From UBA4416 sp943362175 (lineage in GTDB: Bacteria; Bacteroidota; Bacteroidia; B-17B0; Aurantibacillaceae), in contig CALRIU020000007.1 of assembly GCA_943362175.1 (NCBI GenBank), positions 1 through 64,000 on the forward strand: 64,000 nucleotides of DNA, in the 5' to 3' direction. The position numbers were made by a program, and so were the translations under genes. Within the stretch, counting starts at the first letter, position 1; the number at the start of each line of letters is the position of its first letter. The notes beneath the pieces are model-generated. The model did not search any database, had not been told where the DNA came from, and saw nothing but the letters and a program-made list of their open reading frames with translations. Below, in pieces: positions 23,786 to 32,480 of the stretch.

Positions 23786-26608
23786 ATGGCCCTGACGACC
23801 TACCGAAAAAAACGCAACTTCACAGAATCTCCTGAGCCCACAGGTGGAAAGGCAGACAGCGGGAAGTTACGTTTCGTGATCCAGAAGCACGATGCCTCTC
23901 ACCTGCATTATGATTTCAGGCTGGAGATGGAAGGCGTGCTGAAAAGCTGGGCTATTCCCAAAGGGCCGTCTACCGATCCAAGTGTGAAGCGCCTGGCCAT
24001 GATGGTGGAAGATCATCCTTACGATTACCGTAATTTTGAAGGGATTATCCCCAGTGGCTATGGCGCCGGAACAGTGATTGTGTGGGATGAAGGCTTCTAC
24101 GAACCAGCGGATGCCAAAGGCAAAGATAAGAAAGCGCTGACCAGGGAGCTGATGGCCGGCCTGCGCAAAGGCAAGCTGCACATCATCCTGAAAGGCAAAA
24201 AGCTGAAGGGTGAATTTGGTCTCATCAAAGCCTTTGGGCGTGCTGAGAACAGCTGGTTGTTGTTTAAGGTGAAAGACGAGTATGTGTCTACTGATGATAT
24301 CACTCTAAAAGATAAATCGGTGATCTCGAAAAAGACACTGGCGCAGGTAGAAAAAACCAGTAAAAATTTCTATGGCTCAAAGCGCGTAAAAGAAAGCGCC
24401 ATCAGCAGTAAAAAGGAGAAAAGCCTCAATAAGCGAAGTGATGTGAAAGCCGCCTCAGCAAAGAATGCTAAAGAAAAAGAGATTGTCAAAAAAGCGGCTG
24501 TGAAAAAAGCACCAGCTAAAAAAGCAGCCGTGAAAAAAAATGTGGCAAAGAAATCTGCCGCTAAAAAAACAAGCGCAGCCACTCCTGAAAAAAAAGTCCC
24601 TGAAGCAGAAGCCGTTTTAAACCATGCTCCCAAAAGAGCATTTCCTGCAAAGCTCAAGCCCATGCTGGCAACCCTGGTAGACAAACCCTTCGACGAAGAG
24701 GGATGGATTTACGAGGTAAAATGGGATGGCTACCGGGCTTTGGCATTTTCGCACAACGGAAAAGCAGAACTTAAATCACGCAACGATAAATCCTTTGATG
24801 AAAAATTTTACCCGGTGAAAGAAGCGGTCGAAGCCTGGGGTATAGATGCTGTGGTGGATGGCGAGATCGTGGTGGTGAAAGAAGATGGCATCAGCAGCTT
24901 TGGGGCTTTGCAAAACTGGAGAAGCGAAGCCGATGGCGATCTGTACTACTATGTCTTCGATCTGCCCTGGTATGCCGGCAAAGACCTGAGCGGCCTGCCA
25001 CTCACTGACCGCAAGGCCATTCTCAAATCGATCATCCCGGAAGGAGGCATTATTAAATTCAGCGAGGGTTTTTCGGAATCGGGCACCCGGTTCTTTGACG
25101 CGGCTAAAAAAACCGGGCTCGAAGGCATCATCGCCAAAAAGGCGGATAGTCTTTATCACTCCGGCGACCGGAGCAGCGAATGGCTGAAGATCAAAGCCAA
25201 CCAGCGCCAGGAAGTCGTGATCGGAGGCTTTACAAAGAACGACGATTCCGGCAAACTCTTCAGCGCTCTGTTGGTTGGTTTTTTTGAAAAGGGTGAGCTG
25301 ATGTATAGCGGCAAAATAGGAACCGGCTTCAATACGCAGGACCAACGCGATATGATGAAACAATTCAAGCCGCTTATCATCAAAAAACCACCTTTTTCGG
25401 AACTACCGGATATCAATAAGCCTTCACGCTTCCGTCCCAATCCGCCGCATGCCACCGCTACCTGGCTCAAGCCTGAGCTGGTATGTGAAGTGAGCTATAC
25501 CGAAATGACCAGCGACGGTGTGATGCGCCATCCTGCTTTTGAGGGCATGCGCCTGGATAAAAAAGCAAACGACGTGATGAAAGAGGTTGCCAAACCTACT
25601 AAAAAAACGGTAAAACAAGCTGAAGAAAAAACTCCGGAAGCCCTGGTAGCGGCTGTGACCAAGCGCGACCGAAAAACCTTATTGAACCCTACGGATGAAA
25701 CGCAGGTACGGAAGATCAACGGACATGAGCTGAAATTCACCAACCTGAGCAAGCTCTACTGGCCTAAGGAAAAGATCAGCAAGCGCGACATGATCAACTA
25801 TTACTACCAGGTGGCGCCTTATATTCTGCCTTACCTGAAAGACCGCCCGCAGTCGATGCTGCGCCACCCGGATGGCATCGGAAAATTCAGTTTCTTCTAT
25901 AAGAATATTAAAGGCAAGGCGCCGGACTGGGTGGAAACATTCGACTACCATCGTGAAAGTGATGGAGAGGACAAGGAATACCTGGTGGCTAAAGATGATG
26001 CGAGCCTTTTGTACATGGCTTCTTTGGGTTGCATTGAAATGAACCCCTGGCACAGCCGTGTGCAAAAAGAAGATTTTCCCGACTGGTGCATCCTGGACCT
26101 GGACCCGGGAAGCAAAAGCAATTTCAACCATGTCATCGAAACGGCTTTGGTTTGTAAAGAGATTCTTGAAGGGCTCGGGGCCGACTGTTATGTGAAGACC
26201 AGCGGCTCCACGGGGATGCACGTTTACATTCCGTTCGGGGCAAAATACAGCTACGACCAGTCGAAGGAATTTGCGCGCGTGGTTGCCAGGCTGGTGCAGG
26301 AGCAGCTTCCCGATATGACCAGCGTGGAACGCAGCGTGAAAGACCGCAAAGGAAAACTGTACATCGACTTTTTACAGAACAGGCCACAGGCTACGGTTTC
26401 CGCTCCTTATTCCTTAAGACCTAAAGCGGGAGCGACCGTATCGATGCCGCTGCATTGGGAGGAAGTAAAAAAAGGATTGAAGATGAGCGACTTCAACATC
26501 CACAATGCCCTGGACCGGATCAAAAGCGAAGGCGACCTATTTAAGCCGGTGTTGGGAAAGGGTATTCCTCTGAAGCGCATTGTTTCACAATTTAAGACAG
26601 AGTCATGA
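23786..26608 (+). CDS. ligD: DNA ligase D (NHEJ; phosphoesterase-ligase-polymerase)
   Basis: A 940-residue LigD with all three activities of bacterial end joining. Residues about 30-170 are the 3'-phosphoesterase (H-D-A-S-H-L-H-Y-D-F-R-L, His77). A Lys/Ala-rich linker spans about 205-272. Residues about 285-600 are the ATP-dependent ligase (catalytic Lys312 in VKWDGYR, D-G-E at 358-360). Residues about 640-930 are the primase-like polymerase (D-L-D-P at 771-774, S-G-S-T-G-M-H-V). The order PE-Lig-Pol is one of the known arrangements. The ATG at 23786 is chosen because the conserved N-terminus begins right after it. No ku gene is in the window. The next frame starts on the stop codon (ATGA). 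Confidence 0.95.
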   Translation: MALTTYRKKRNFTESPEPTGGKADSGKLRFVIQKHDASHLHYDFRLEMEGVLKSWAIPKGPSTDPSVKRLAMMVEDHPYDYRNFEGIIPSGYGAGTVIVWDEGFYEPADAKGKDKKALTRELMAGLRKGKLHIILKGKKLKGEFGLIKAFGRAENSWLLFKVKDEYVSTDDITLKDKSVISKKTLAQVEKTSKNFYGSKRVKESAISSKKEKSLNKRSDVKAASAKNAKEKEIVKKAAVKKAPAKKAAVKKNVAKKSAAKKTSAATPEKKVPEAEAVLNHAPKRAFPAKLKPMLATLVDKPFDEEGWIYEVKWDGYRALAFSHNGKAELKSRNDKSFDEKFYPVKEAVEAWGIDAVVDGEIVVVKEDGISSFGALQNWRSEADGDLYYYVFDLPWYAGKDLSGLPLTDRKAILKSIIPEGGIIKFSEGFSESGTRFFDAAKKTGLEGIIAKKADSLYHSGDRSSEWLKIKANQRQEVVIGGFTKNDDSGKLFSALLVGFFEKGELMYSGKIGTGFNTQDQRDMMKQFKPLIIKKPPFSELPDINKPSRFRPNPPHATATWLKPELVCEVSYTEMTSDGVMRHPAFEGMRLDKKANDVMKEVAKPTKKTVKQAEEKTPEALVAAVTKRDRKTLLNPTDETQVRKINGHELKFTNLSKLYWPKEKISKRDMINYYYQVAPYILPYLKDRPQSMLRHPDGIGKFSFFYKNIKGKAPDWVETFDYHRESDGEDKEYLVAKDDASLLYMASLGCIEMNPWHSRVQKEDFPDWCILDLDPGSKSNFNHVIETALVCKEILEGLGADCYVKTSGSTGMHVYIPFGAKYSYDQSKEFARVVARLVQEQLPDMTSVERSVKDRKGKLYIDFLQNRPQATVSAPYSLRPKAGATVSMPLHWEEVKKGLKMSDFNIHNALDRIKSEGDLFKPVLGKGIPLKRIVSQFKTES

Positions 26609-26623
26609 AACACCGTCCCGTTA

Positions 26624-26875
26624 ATGCATACTACAATGTGTACCGGCTTATCACCAACCAAAAAGAAGCCTTTATGTGTAGCGGTATCCAAAAGCTTTGA
26701 GCCGCTGATCGATCAGGTGGCCAAGACTTATGGCAGCATCCGGAAAGTTCCTGTGGAGCAAACGGTGCGTGGAATTTTTATGGAATGCCGGCATCCCCAT
26801 ACCTACAACTTCGATCCCGAGCAGCAGGAAAGCGATGTGGTGATCAACCAGCTCAGGCCCTTCCCTTACGACTAA
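26624..26875 (+). CDS. Small hypothetical protein after ligD, frame uncertain
   Basis: An 83-residue frame (about residues 20-83 look like a real protein: K-S-F-E-P-L-I-D-Q-V-A-K-T-Y-G and the F-M-E-C-R-H-P-H-T-Y-N-F-D stretch). A different frame starts at 26605 by ATGA overlap with the ligD stop and reads 31 residues (Y-Y-N-V-Y-R-L-I-T-N-Q) before a stop at 26700. The two halves would join into one protein of about 90 residues if one or two bases were lost or gained near 26690, so the gene may be frameshifted or the start may be mis-set. No known domain was recognised. Confidence 0.45.
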   Translation: MHTTMCTGLSPTKKKPLCVAVSKSFEPLIDQVAKTYGSIRKVPVEQTVRGIFMECRHPHTYNFDPEQQESDVVINQLRPFPYD

Positions 26876-26981
26876 AAACAGGCGTTCAGGGAAATTTTTA
26901 CACATTTTAACAGCAAATCCCCACCAAAACACCGGGCATTGAATTGAATTCTACAGTATTGGAACTTAAAACTGATAGATC

Positions 26982-27173
26982 ATGGGAAAAAATCCTTTCA
27001 AAAAAAATCCGGAAGATGCGTATATGATCAACATGAATGAGTCCTGGGAAATTATTTACTGGTGCAAAAAGTTCAACTGCACACGTGATCAGCTTATAAA
27101 AGCTGTGCAAACCGTGGGTATCGATCCCGAAAAAGTACGCCGCTATTTCATCAGCTTATTCAACTACAATTAA
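26982..27173 (+). CDS. DUF3606 family small protein
   Basis: A 63-residue protein. I-N-M-N-E-S-W-E-I-I-Y-W-C-K-K-F near residue 16, then a hydrophobic A-V-Q-T-V-G and a V-R-R-Y-F end match the short DUF3606 family (about 55-60 residues), found as stand-alone proteins of unknown role in many bacteria. It has a normal start and stop and lies in a gap between ligD and a convergent lipoprotein gene, seven bases from the latter. Confidence 0.75.
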   Translation: MGKNPFKKNPEDAYMINMNESWEIIYWCKKFNCTRDQLIKAVQTVGIDPEKVRRYFISLFNYN

Positions 27174-27180
27174 TACCGTT

Positions 27181-27360
27181 TTAATGACTCCGCGTATCGG
27201 GAGGCGTGGTGAGCGCGGTATCCTGGGCCACATTGGTCTTATCTTTCAGATCCGGCTGATCGCTTGCCGGAACCTGCTCATGATTCGCCTCGAAGCGGTT
27301 GCATGAGCTGGTGAATAATCCCAGCAAAGAAACCTGTACAACAAATAAGAGTGTTTTCAT
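27181..27360 (-). CDS. Small predicted lipoprotein
   Basis: A 59-residue protein from the ATG at 27360: a hydrophobic signal (residues about 4-15) ending in T-S-S-C, with Cys at the likely lipidation site, and then a short polar Asp/Thr/Pro-rich tail. A longer frame from 27402 would add 14 residues before the signal and is less likely. The tail has no fold that I recognise. Confidence 0.55.
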   Translation of the reverse strand: MKTLLFVVQVSLLGLFTSSCNRFEANHEQVPASDQPDLKDKTNVAQDTALTTPPDTRSH

Positions 27361-27624
27361 ACCCCTGATTTTCAAAGCCTGTGCCACCGCCAGAAACCGC
27401 ATTGCCAGAGCATTACTTTTCCGGGGCCGGAGTAGTGGTAACCGGGTCTGGTAAGCTCACTCATGTAATACATGCGAAGTCCTTCGATGCATCGTTCCGG
27501 ATGCGCTTGCAATAATTACAGAAATATCCCCTTGCATAGGTGTTATAACTCATGATAATGTTTTCGGAATACTTGCGCCAGCGATCGTTCTTAAACATGG
27601 AAACAACGCTTGAGGCTGGGGAAA

Positions 27625-27745
27625 ACACAGCAAAAAATCAGCAGCAAAGAAAACTTCAGCAAGCTCCGTTACCAATGCTAAGAAAGCCAGGAAAACATGA
27701 GCTGCCAAAAAAAGCACAGCCAGGAAAACTTCGTCAAAAAAACAA
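27625..27745 (+). pseudogene. Decayed Lys/Ala-rich (histone H1-like) coding remnant
   Basis: Read from about 27625 in one plus-strand frame, the bases code for K-H-S-K-K-S-A-A-K-K-T-S-A, a short S/V/T/N run, K-K-A-R-K-T, a stop, and then A-A-K-K-S-T-A-R-K-T-S-S-K-K-Q and a second stop. This is the composition of the tails in HemD and LigD. No intact start or continued frame is seen on either side, so it looks like a fragment of a lost gene. The rest of 27404-27769 shows no gene; a perfect 13-base palindrome lies at 27462-27474. Confidence 0.4.
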
Positions 27746-27769
27746 TGACGGCCTTGGTCCTGAAATTCT

Positions 27770-27801
27770 AAAAAAGCAAGACATGGCTGCCTTGCTTTTT
27801 T
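27770..27801. terminator. Bidirectional terminator at the end of the export run
   Basis: A stem of 11 bases (AAAAAAGCAAG at 27770-27780 with CTTGCTTTTTT at 27791-27801) has T-runs on both sides. On the minus strand it lies about 75 bases past the TolC-like stop and can close the long export transcript. Confidence 0.7.
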
Positions 27802-27873
27802 AGTACATCGAAGTCAAGCTTCCTGCCAGAAAGATCTTTCATTGATCCTGACGTGAAAATAATTCCCCGCCGG

Positions 27874-29301
27874 TTATTGGTTTTTCTGGTACAGCTCAAG
27901 CACTTTTCCCCTGAAGAGGTAATCGTAGCGCGCACTGATCAGGTTAGCGCTGGCTTTGTCAAAATTATTTTTCGCCGTAGTATACTCGAAGGTTGTGAGG
28001 GCGCCTTTTTCGAATTTGACCGTGGCAATTTTAAACGAGGCGTTATAATCGTCTGCCTGTTGGAGAATGACCGTATAGCGCTCATAGGCATTATTCAGGT
28101 CGTTGATGAGCTGAGCGATCAGGGATGCGTAGCGAACTGTTATGCTTTTTTCCTGTACGCCTGCCTGCAGATGTGCCACCTTTGCCTGCTCCACCTGTGT
28201 TCTGTTTTTCAGTCCGTTAAACAAAGGGATCTGCAGGCTGAGGCCGACGTAACTGTTGAAGTTGTTTCTCACCTGATCGTTGAAGCCGATTTTCTCGCTC
28301 AGGTAATTGTTGCGGGATTCATACACCGGTAACAGTGTTCCACCTGAATTGACATAGCCGCCGGTGGCTTCGTCGGAGCTGCTCATCAATCGTTGGGAGA
28401 GGGCCGCGCTGGAATAATTGGAACCCAGGCTTCCATTGAGTGACAGCAGCGGAAATACATTTCCCCTGGCAGCATGTACTCTTTTCAGCGTGCTTGTGGT
28501 ACGGAGCGCGGAAGCCTTGACGGCAGGCATGGCGCGGGCGATCCCCTCATAAGAAGCGACTTGTGTGGATGGAGCGGGAAGCTCAACTCCACTATCGATT
28601 TTTTCGAAGGTAGCGCCTGCCGGAAATGTGAGATTGAGTAATTGCCCCATCGCAAGTTTTGCCGTAACAAGCGCTCCCTTTGCAGCGATAAGGCTAAGCT
28701 GATCGTTTGCCAACTGCCCTCTTGTGTCGTATAATACCGAAGGACTGACCGCCTCATGTTTCTGAAGGGTATGAAGACGGTCCAGCTGGGTTTGTGTGGC
28801 TGCCATTTGTGAAAGCGCCTGGTGTACTAACTCTTCGCTGTTCAGGATTTGAAGATAGGCTAATATGACCTGGATGCTGATATCGATCTTTGCCTGCTCA
28901 TAGTCCATCTTTCCCGCTTTGCTGGCCAGGGCATTTTGCCGGATGGTATGGATGGTGCTAAGCCCGCTGAACAGCATCATGCTGGCATTGATCCCGTACT
29001 GGCCCGTTCCTACCTCCTGGTTGATAAAGGCATTCGTATACGGATTGATGCTTTTGCCGGTACTGATGCCCTGGTTCGCATAACCCGATACAGAGGGCAA
29101 AGCCGTGGCTCTGGCCTGTTGCAAAAAAGCATCATTGCTTTGTAGCTGGTAGGAGGCATTTAGTACGGCCTGGTTTTGTTTCATCGCCAGATCGAGGCAT
29201 TGCTGCAAGGTATAGCTTTGTGTTTCCTGTGCATGCAGGCTGAGCTGAAATCCAATCAGCAGCCAAAGCCAGAAGTTGTAGTTAGTTTTCAATCCTTCCA
29301 T
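27874..29301 (-). CDS. TolC-family outer-membrane efflux protein
   Basis: A 475-residue protein with a signal peptide (L-L-I-G-F-Q-L-S-L-H-A-Q), two repeated halves of long amphipathic helices and short strands, and an opening Y-T-L-Q-Q-C-L-D-L-A motif, all typical of TolC-like trimeric channels. The second half has the usual A-x-x-N-F-x-x-A end segment (A-K-N-N-F-D-K-A). It gives the exporter its outer-membrane exit duct. It is the last gene of the minus-strand run and overlaps the ATPase gene by 20 bases at its start. Confidence 0.9.
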   Translation of the reverse strand: MEGLKTNYNFWLWLLIGFQLSLHAQETQSYTLQQCLDLAMKQNQAVLNASYQLQSNDAFLQQARATALPSVSGYANQGISTGKSINPYTNAFINQEVGTGQYGINASMMLFSGLSTIHTIRQNALASKAGKMDYEQAKIDISIQVILAYLQILNSEELVHQALSQMAATQTQLDRLHTLQKHEAVSPSVLYDTRGQLANDQLSLIAAKGALVTAKLAMGQLLNLTFPAGATFEKIDSGVELPAPSTQVASYEGIARAMPAVKASALRTTSTLKRVHAARGNVFPLLSLNGSLGSNYSSAALSQRLMSSSDEATGGYVNSGGTLLPVYESRNNYLSEKIGFNDQVRNNFNSYVGLSLQIPLFNGLKNRTQVEQAKVAHLQAGVQEKSITVRYASLIAQLINDLNNAYERYTVILQQADDYNASFKIATVKFEKGALTTFEYTTAKNNFDKASANLISARYDYLFRGKVLELYQKNQ

Positions 29302-29944
29302 CTGTTAAGTGAATAATCCTTGAGCCATAGGCGGCGTTTTTTTCGGAATGTGTTACCTGGATAATCGTTAAGCCTTCGCTGTTCAGCTTTTTAAAAAGCT
29401 CCATGATCTCCTGTCCTTGTTGTGAATTGAGGTTGCCGGTGGGCTCATCTGCCAGGAGCAAGGTGGGCTTCGAAACGATGGCGCGTGCAATGCCCACGAG
29501 CTGCTGCTGCCCGCCCGAAAGCTGGTGCGGAAACAGATCCTTCTTAGCCACCATGTTGAATTTATCAAGCATCTCGCATACCATGGCGCTGCGTTCGGAC
29601 GACTTATAGTTTTTATACAGGAGCGGTGTTTCGATGTTCTCGTATACCGTGAGCTCATCAATTAAATGATAGGCCTGGAATACAAAGCCAATGTGCTGCT
29701 TATACAATTCGGAGCGTTGCTTTTCCTTTATCGTTTTCACCGGCTGGTCGAGGAAGAGGTACTCTCCCTCATCGGCTTCATCCAGCATGCCCATCACATT
29801 GAGCAAGGTCGTTTTTCCGGAGCCGGAAGGCCCCATGATGGAAACGAATTCTCCCTGCGCGATCCGGAGGTTGATGTCCCTGAGAAGAAAGACGCGTGTT
29901 CCGCCCTGGTTCACGTATTTGTAAATGTGGTTGAGTGTGATCAT
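29282..29944 (-). CDS. ABC transporter ATP-binding protein, MacB/LolD type (second copy)
   Basis: A 220-residue ATPase: Walker A GPSGSGKT (38-45), Q-loop F-V-F-Q-A, signature LSGGQ (142-146), Walker B LLLADEP (162-168) and a switch His. After the signature, the normal Gln-Gln-Arg-Val is QQLV, so the conserved Arg is lost. It should pair with FtsX/MacB-type permeases, which lie directly upstream in the run. The 105-base gap to the last permease gene contains an inverted repeat (29964-30044). Confidence 0.92.
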   Translation of the reverse strand: MITLNHIYKYVNQGGTRVFLLRDINLRIAQGEFVSIMGPSGSGKTTLLNVMGMLDEADEGEYLFLDQPVKTIKEKQRSELYKQHIGFVFQAYHLIDELTVYENIETPLLYKNYKSSERSAMVCEMLDKFNMVAKKDLFPHQLSGGQQQLVGIARAIVSKPTLLLADEPTGNLNSQQGQEIMELFKKLNSEGLTIIQVTHSEKNAAYGSRIIHLTDGRIEN

Positions 29945-29963
29945 ATTTTTTAGTTTTATTTTT

Positions 29964-30044
29964 GAACCGCATAGTCACAGAGAAGACATGGGAACAAAAG
30001 AGATTATGAGAGATTTCTATATTAGCTATGCGACTCTGTGGTTC
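29964..30044. repeat. Intergenic inverted repeat before the second ATPase gene
   Basis: The arms are GAACC...CACAGAG at 29964-29982 and CTCTGTGGTTC at 30034-30044, with the word GCATAGT / CTATGCG also mirrored inside. The phrase CTGTGGTTCGGT recurs at about 2672 near another gene end, so this is probably a dispersed intergenic repeat. It separates the permease series from the ATPase/TolC pair and could lower or shape read-through. Confidence 0.55.
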
Positions 30045-30049
30045 GGTTT

Positions 30050-32440
30050 CTATTCTGTTCTTAAATTTTTGACGGGGTTTGTGCGCGCTGCTTTAACGGC
30101 CTGGTAACTCACGGTGATCAGCGCAAAGAATACAACCGCCAGTGCGGCACCTGCGAAGATAAAGGGATGAAGGCCGATGCGGTACGGGTAATTTTCCAGC
30201 CAGGCATTTCCTGCCATCCAGGCCAGTGGCAAGGCGATGCAGGCCGCCACCAGCACCAATACCAAAAAGTCCAGCGAAATATTACGCATGATCACGCTCA
30301 CCGAAGCACCGAGCACCTTCCGGATCCCGATTTCCTTGGCACGTTTTTCAGCTGACAAAGAAGCCAGCCCGAACAGACCGATGCAGGAAATGAACATGGT
30401 GAGTATGGCCGCAAAGCTGATGATCTGCTTCCATTTGGCCTCGCTGCTATAATTGTCTTTGATCAGGTCGTCGAGAAAATCATACTGGTAAGGTTGCACC
30501 GGATATAATTTCCGGAACACGGCCTGGGCATCTTTCATTGCGCCGCGTCTGTTGCCTTCCCTGAATTTCAGGTACACCTGCTTGTATTTGAGGCTTGGGT
30601 TCATGCTGAATAATTGCGGGCTGACATTCTCCAGCAAGGAAGAATAATGGTAGTCCCGGATCACGCCGATCACCGTACATTTCCTGTTCTCGTAGAAAAA
30701 ATCCACGGTTTCCCCAATCGGGTTTTTCCAGCCGGCCGCCTTTACAAAACTTTCATTCACCACCACCGAGCTGATGCTATCGGATGGAAAAGCCGCCGAA
30801 AAGTTTCTTCCCATGATTACCGGGATACCGAAAAATGAAAAATAATTCCCGCTCACACCGCGGATATCAAACTGTTGTTCGACATCCCCGTTCACGTGGG
30901 CGACTGTTCGCCATTGCCCGCCGTTCTGGGCCGTCAGTGTCTGAATGGAGGGGCTTTTCATCAATTCGCTTTCCAGGACCTCGAGCTGGGAAGGGTTCAT
31001 GGACGCTGTTTTTACCCGCATCACACGCTCATGGTCATAGCCAAGGTCAAAGCCCAGGAGGTAATTAAACTGGGAGTAGATGATCACCGTGGCAACGATC
31101 AAAAAGGTAGTGAGTGAAAACTGAAAAACGATCAGGCCCTTTGATAAATAATTTTTCCCGGTGAAGCGGAATTTTCCATACAGGGTTTCCACGGGCTTGA
31201 ATGCCGAGAGTACCAGCGCCGGATAAAAACCAGCCAGGAAGGAGGTGAGCAGGAACAAAGCGATATAAGCCAGTACCAGCTTTACATCCAGCAAATAGGA
31301 GAAGGACAGGGCTTTATCCGACAGGGAATTAAAGAGCGGCAAAAGAGCACAGGTCAGCGCAATAGCCAGAACGAAGGCGAAGAAGCTCAGCATCATGGAT
31401 TCCCCGAGAAACTGCAGGACCAGGGATTTCCGCTGACCACCGATCACTTTCCGGATGCCTATTTCCTTGGCTCTTTTCAGGGAACGCGCCACCGTGAGGT
31501 TAATGAAATTGATACAGGCAATGAGCAGGATAATTCCCGTAATGGCGATGAGGATATAGGAGTACAGGGGATTACTGCCCGACACAACCCCATTTTCGGC
31601 GGGATAGTCTGTATCCAGGTGCATCTTCAAAAATGGCTGCAAATGGTAGATCACTTTTCCGTCATAGCCATATTTTTCGGCCATACCGCTGATTTGTGCA
31701 GCCGCTTCCTGGTTATAAATCCTGTTCATAGCGGCTTCTGTTTTTTGAAGGTCTGTGCCTGCCTTTAAGCTCACAAAGGTATTCAGGTAAAAATTCATCC
31801 AGAACAACTCTCCTCCCTGCTTAGCTTCCTGGTACTTCATCGAAACCAGCATGTCTGGCTTAATGGATGAGTTGGCCGGTGAATTTCTGACAACGGCGGA
31901 GACCACAAAGGGCTCAAAGTCTTTTCCGTCTTTCAGCTGCAGGGCCTGCCCCAGAACATTGGTCTTTCCAAAATAACGCATGGCAAGATCTTCGGAAAGC
32001 ACCACGGAGTGCGGGTCCTGTAAAGCCGTTTTCGGATCGCCGTAAAGAAGGGGAAAAGAAAACATGGAAAAAAAGCGCTCATCAACGAACAAGGCGCTCT
32101 GTTCAATGACTTCCGCTCCCTGCTTCACATGGAAGTCGGTAAGCTCCATCCGCACGGCATCCTCAATCTCGGGAAGGTTTGCACCGAAGCGCGGACCCTG
32201 CGCCATGCCCGTACTCGACTCCTTATTCACTTTGCCGTCGGGCGTGCGGAGCTCCGCCACAATCCTGTAGATCTGATCTTTCTTTTCATGAAAGCGGTCG
32301 AAGCTGACCTCGTCTTTCGCATATAGAAAGATCAGCATGCAGCAGCTGATCCCGATGCTCAGTCCAAAAATATTAATGAAAGAGAAGAATTTATTTCTCC
32401 ATAAATTCCTGATCGCTGTGATAATGTAGTTCTTTAACAT
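30050..32440 (-). CDS. MacB/FtsX-type ABC permease 1 of 7
   Basis: A 796-residue permease. Near the N-terminus is one membrane helix after the motif N-Y-I-I-T-A-I-R-N-L, then a periplasmic MacB-like core domain, then a FtsX three-helix unit, and the whole set is repeated once, giving about eight membrane helices. The ATPase-coupling motif appears twice: KEIGIRKVIGGQ and KEIGIRKVLGAS. It ends in NPVKNLRTE. Such proteins do not carry substrate through the membrane themselves but transmit ATP-driven motion to the periplasm (as in MacB or LolCDE). It is the distal member of the array, 41st base from permease 2. Confidence 0.92.
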   Translation of the reverse strand: MLKNYIITAIRNLWRNKFFSFINIFGLSIGISCCMLIFLYAKDEVSFDRFHEKKDQIYRIVAELRTPDGKVNKESSTGMAQGPRFGANLPEIEDAVRMELTDFHVKQGAEVIEQSALFVDERFFSMFSFPLLYGDPKTALQDPHSVVLSEDLAMRYFGKTNVLGQALQLKDGKDFEPFVVSAVVRNSPANSSIKPDMLVSMKYQEAKQGGELFWMNFYLNTFVSLKAGTDLQKTEAAMNRIYNQEAAAQISGMAEKYGYDGKVIYHLQPFLKMHLDTDYPAENGVVSGSNPLYSYILIAITGIILLIACINFINLTVARSLKRAKEIGIRKVIGGQRKSLVLQFLGESMMLSFFAFVLAIALTCALLPLFNSLSDKALSFSYLLDVKLVLAYIALFLLTSFLAGFYPALVLSAFKPVETLYGKFRFTGKNYLSKGLIVFQFSLTTFLIVATVIIYSQFNYLLGFDLGYDHERVMRVKTASMNPSQLEVLESELMKSPSIQTLTAQNGGQWRTVAHVNGDVEQQFDIRGVSGNYFSFFGIPVIMGRNFSAAFPSDSISSVVVNESFVKAAGWKNPIGETVDFFYENRKCTVIGVIRDYHYSSLLENVSPQLFSMNPSLKYKQVYLKFREGNRRGAMKDAQAVFRKLYPVQPYQYDFLDDLIKDNYSSEAKWKQIISFAAILTMFISCIGLFGLASLSAEKRAKEIGIRKVLGASVSVIMRNISLDFLVLVLVAACIALPLAWMAGNAWLENYPYRIGLHPFIFAGAALAVVFFALITVSYQAVKAARTNPVKNLRTE

Positions 32441-32480
32441 GTTCGCGTTTTCTGTGTGCTGATTAACTTCAATGATGATC

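Noticed and set aside
27462..27474. Perfect palindrome CATGTAATACATG as operator
   Set aside because: It is not near any start codon or promoter, and short palindromes arise often by chance.
27552..27803. 83-residue plus-strand reading frame before the export terminator
   Set aside because: It runs into the terminator stem, has no family resemblance and lies in a different frame from the H1-like remnant; treated as chance.
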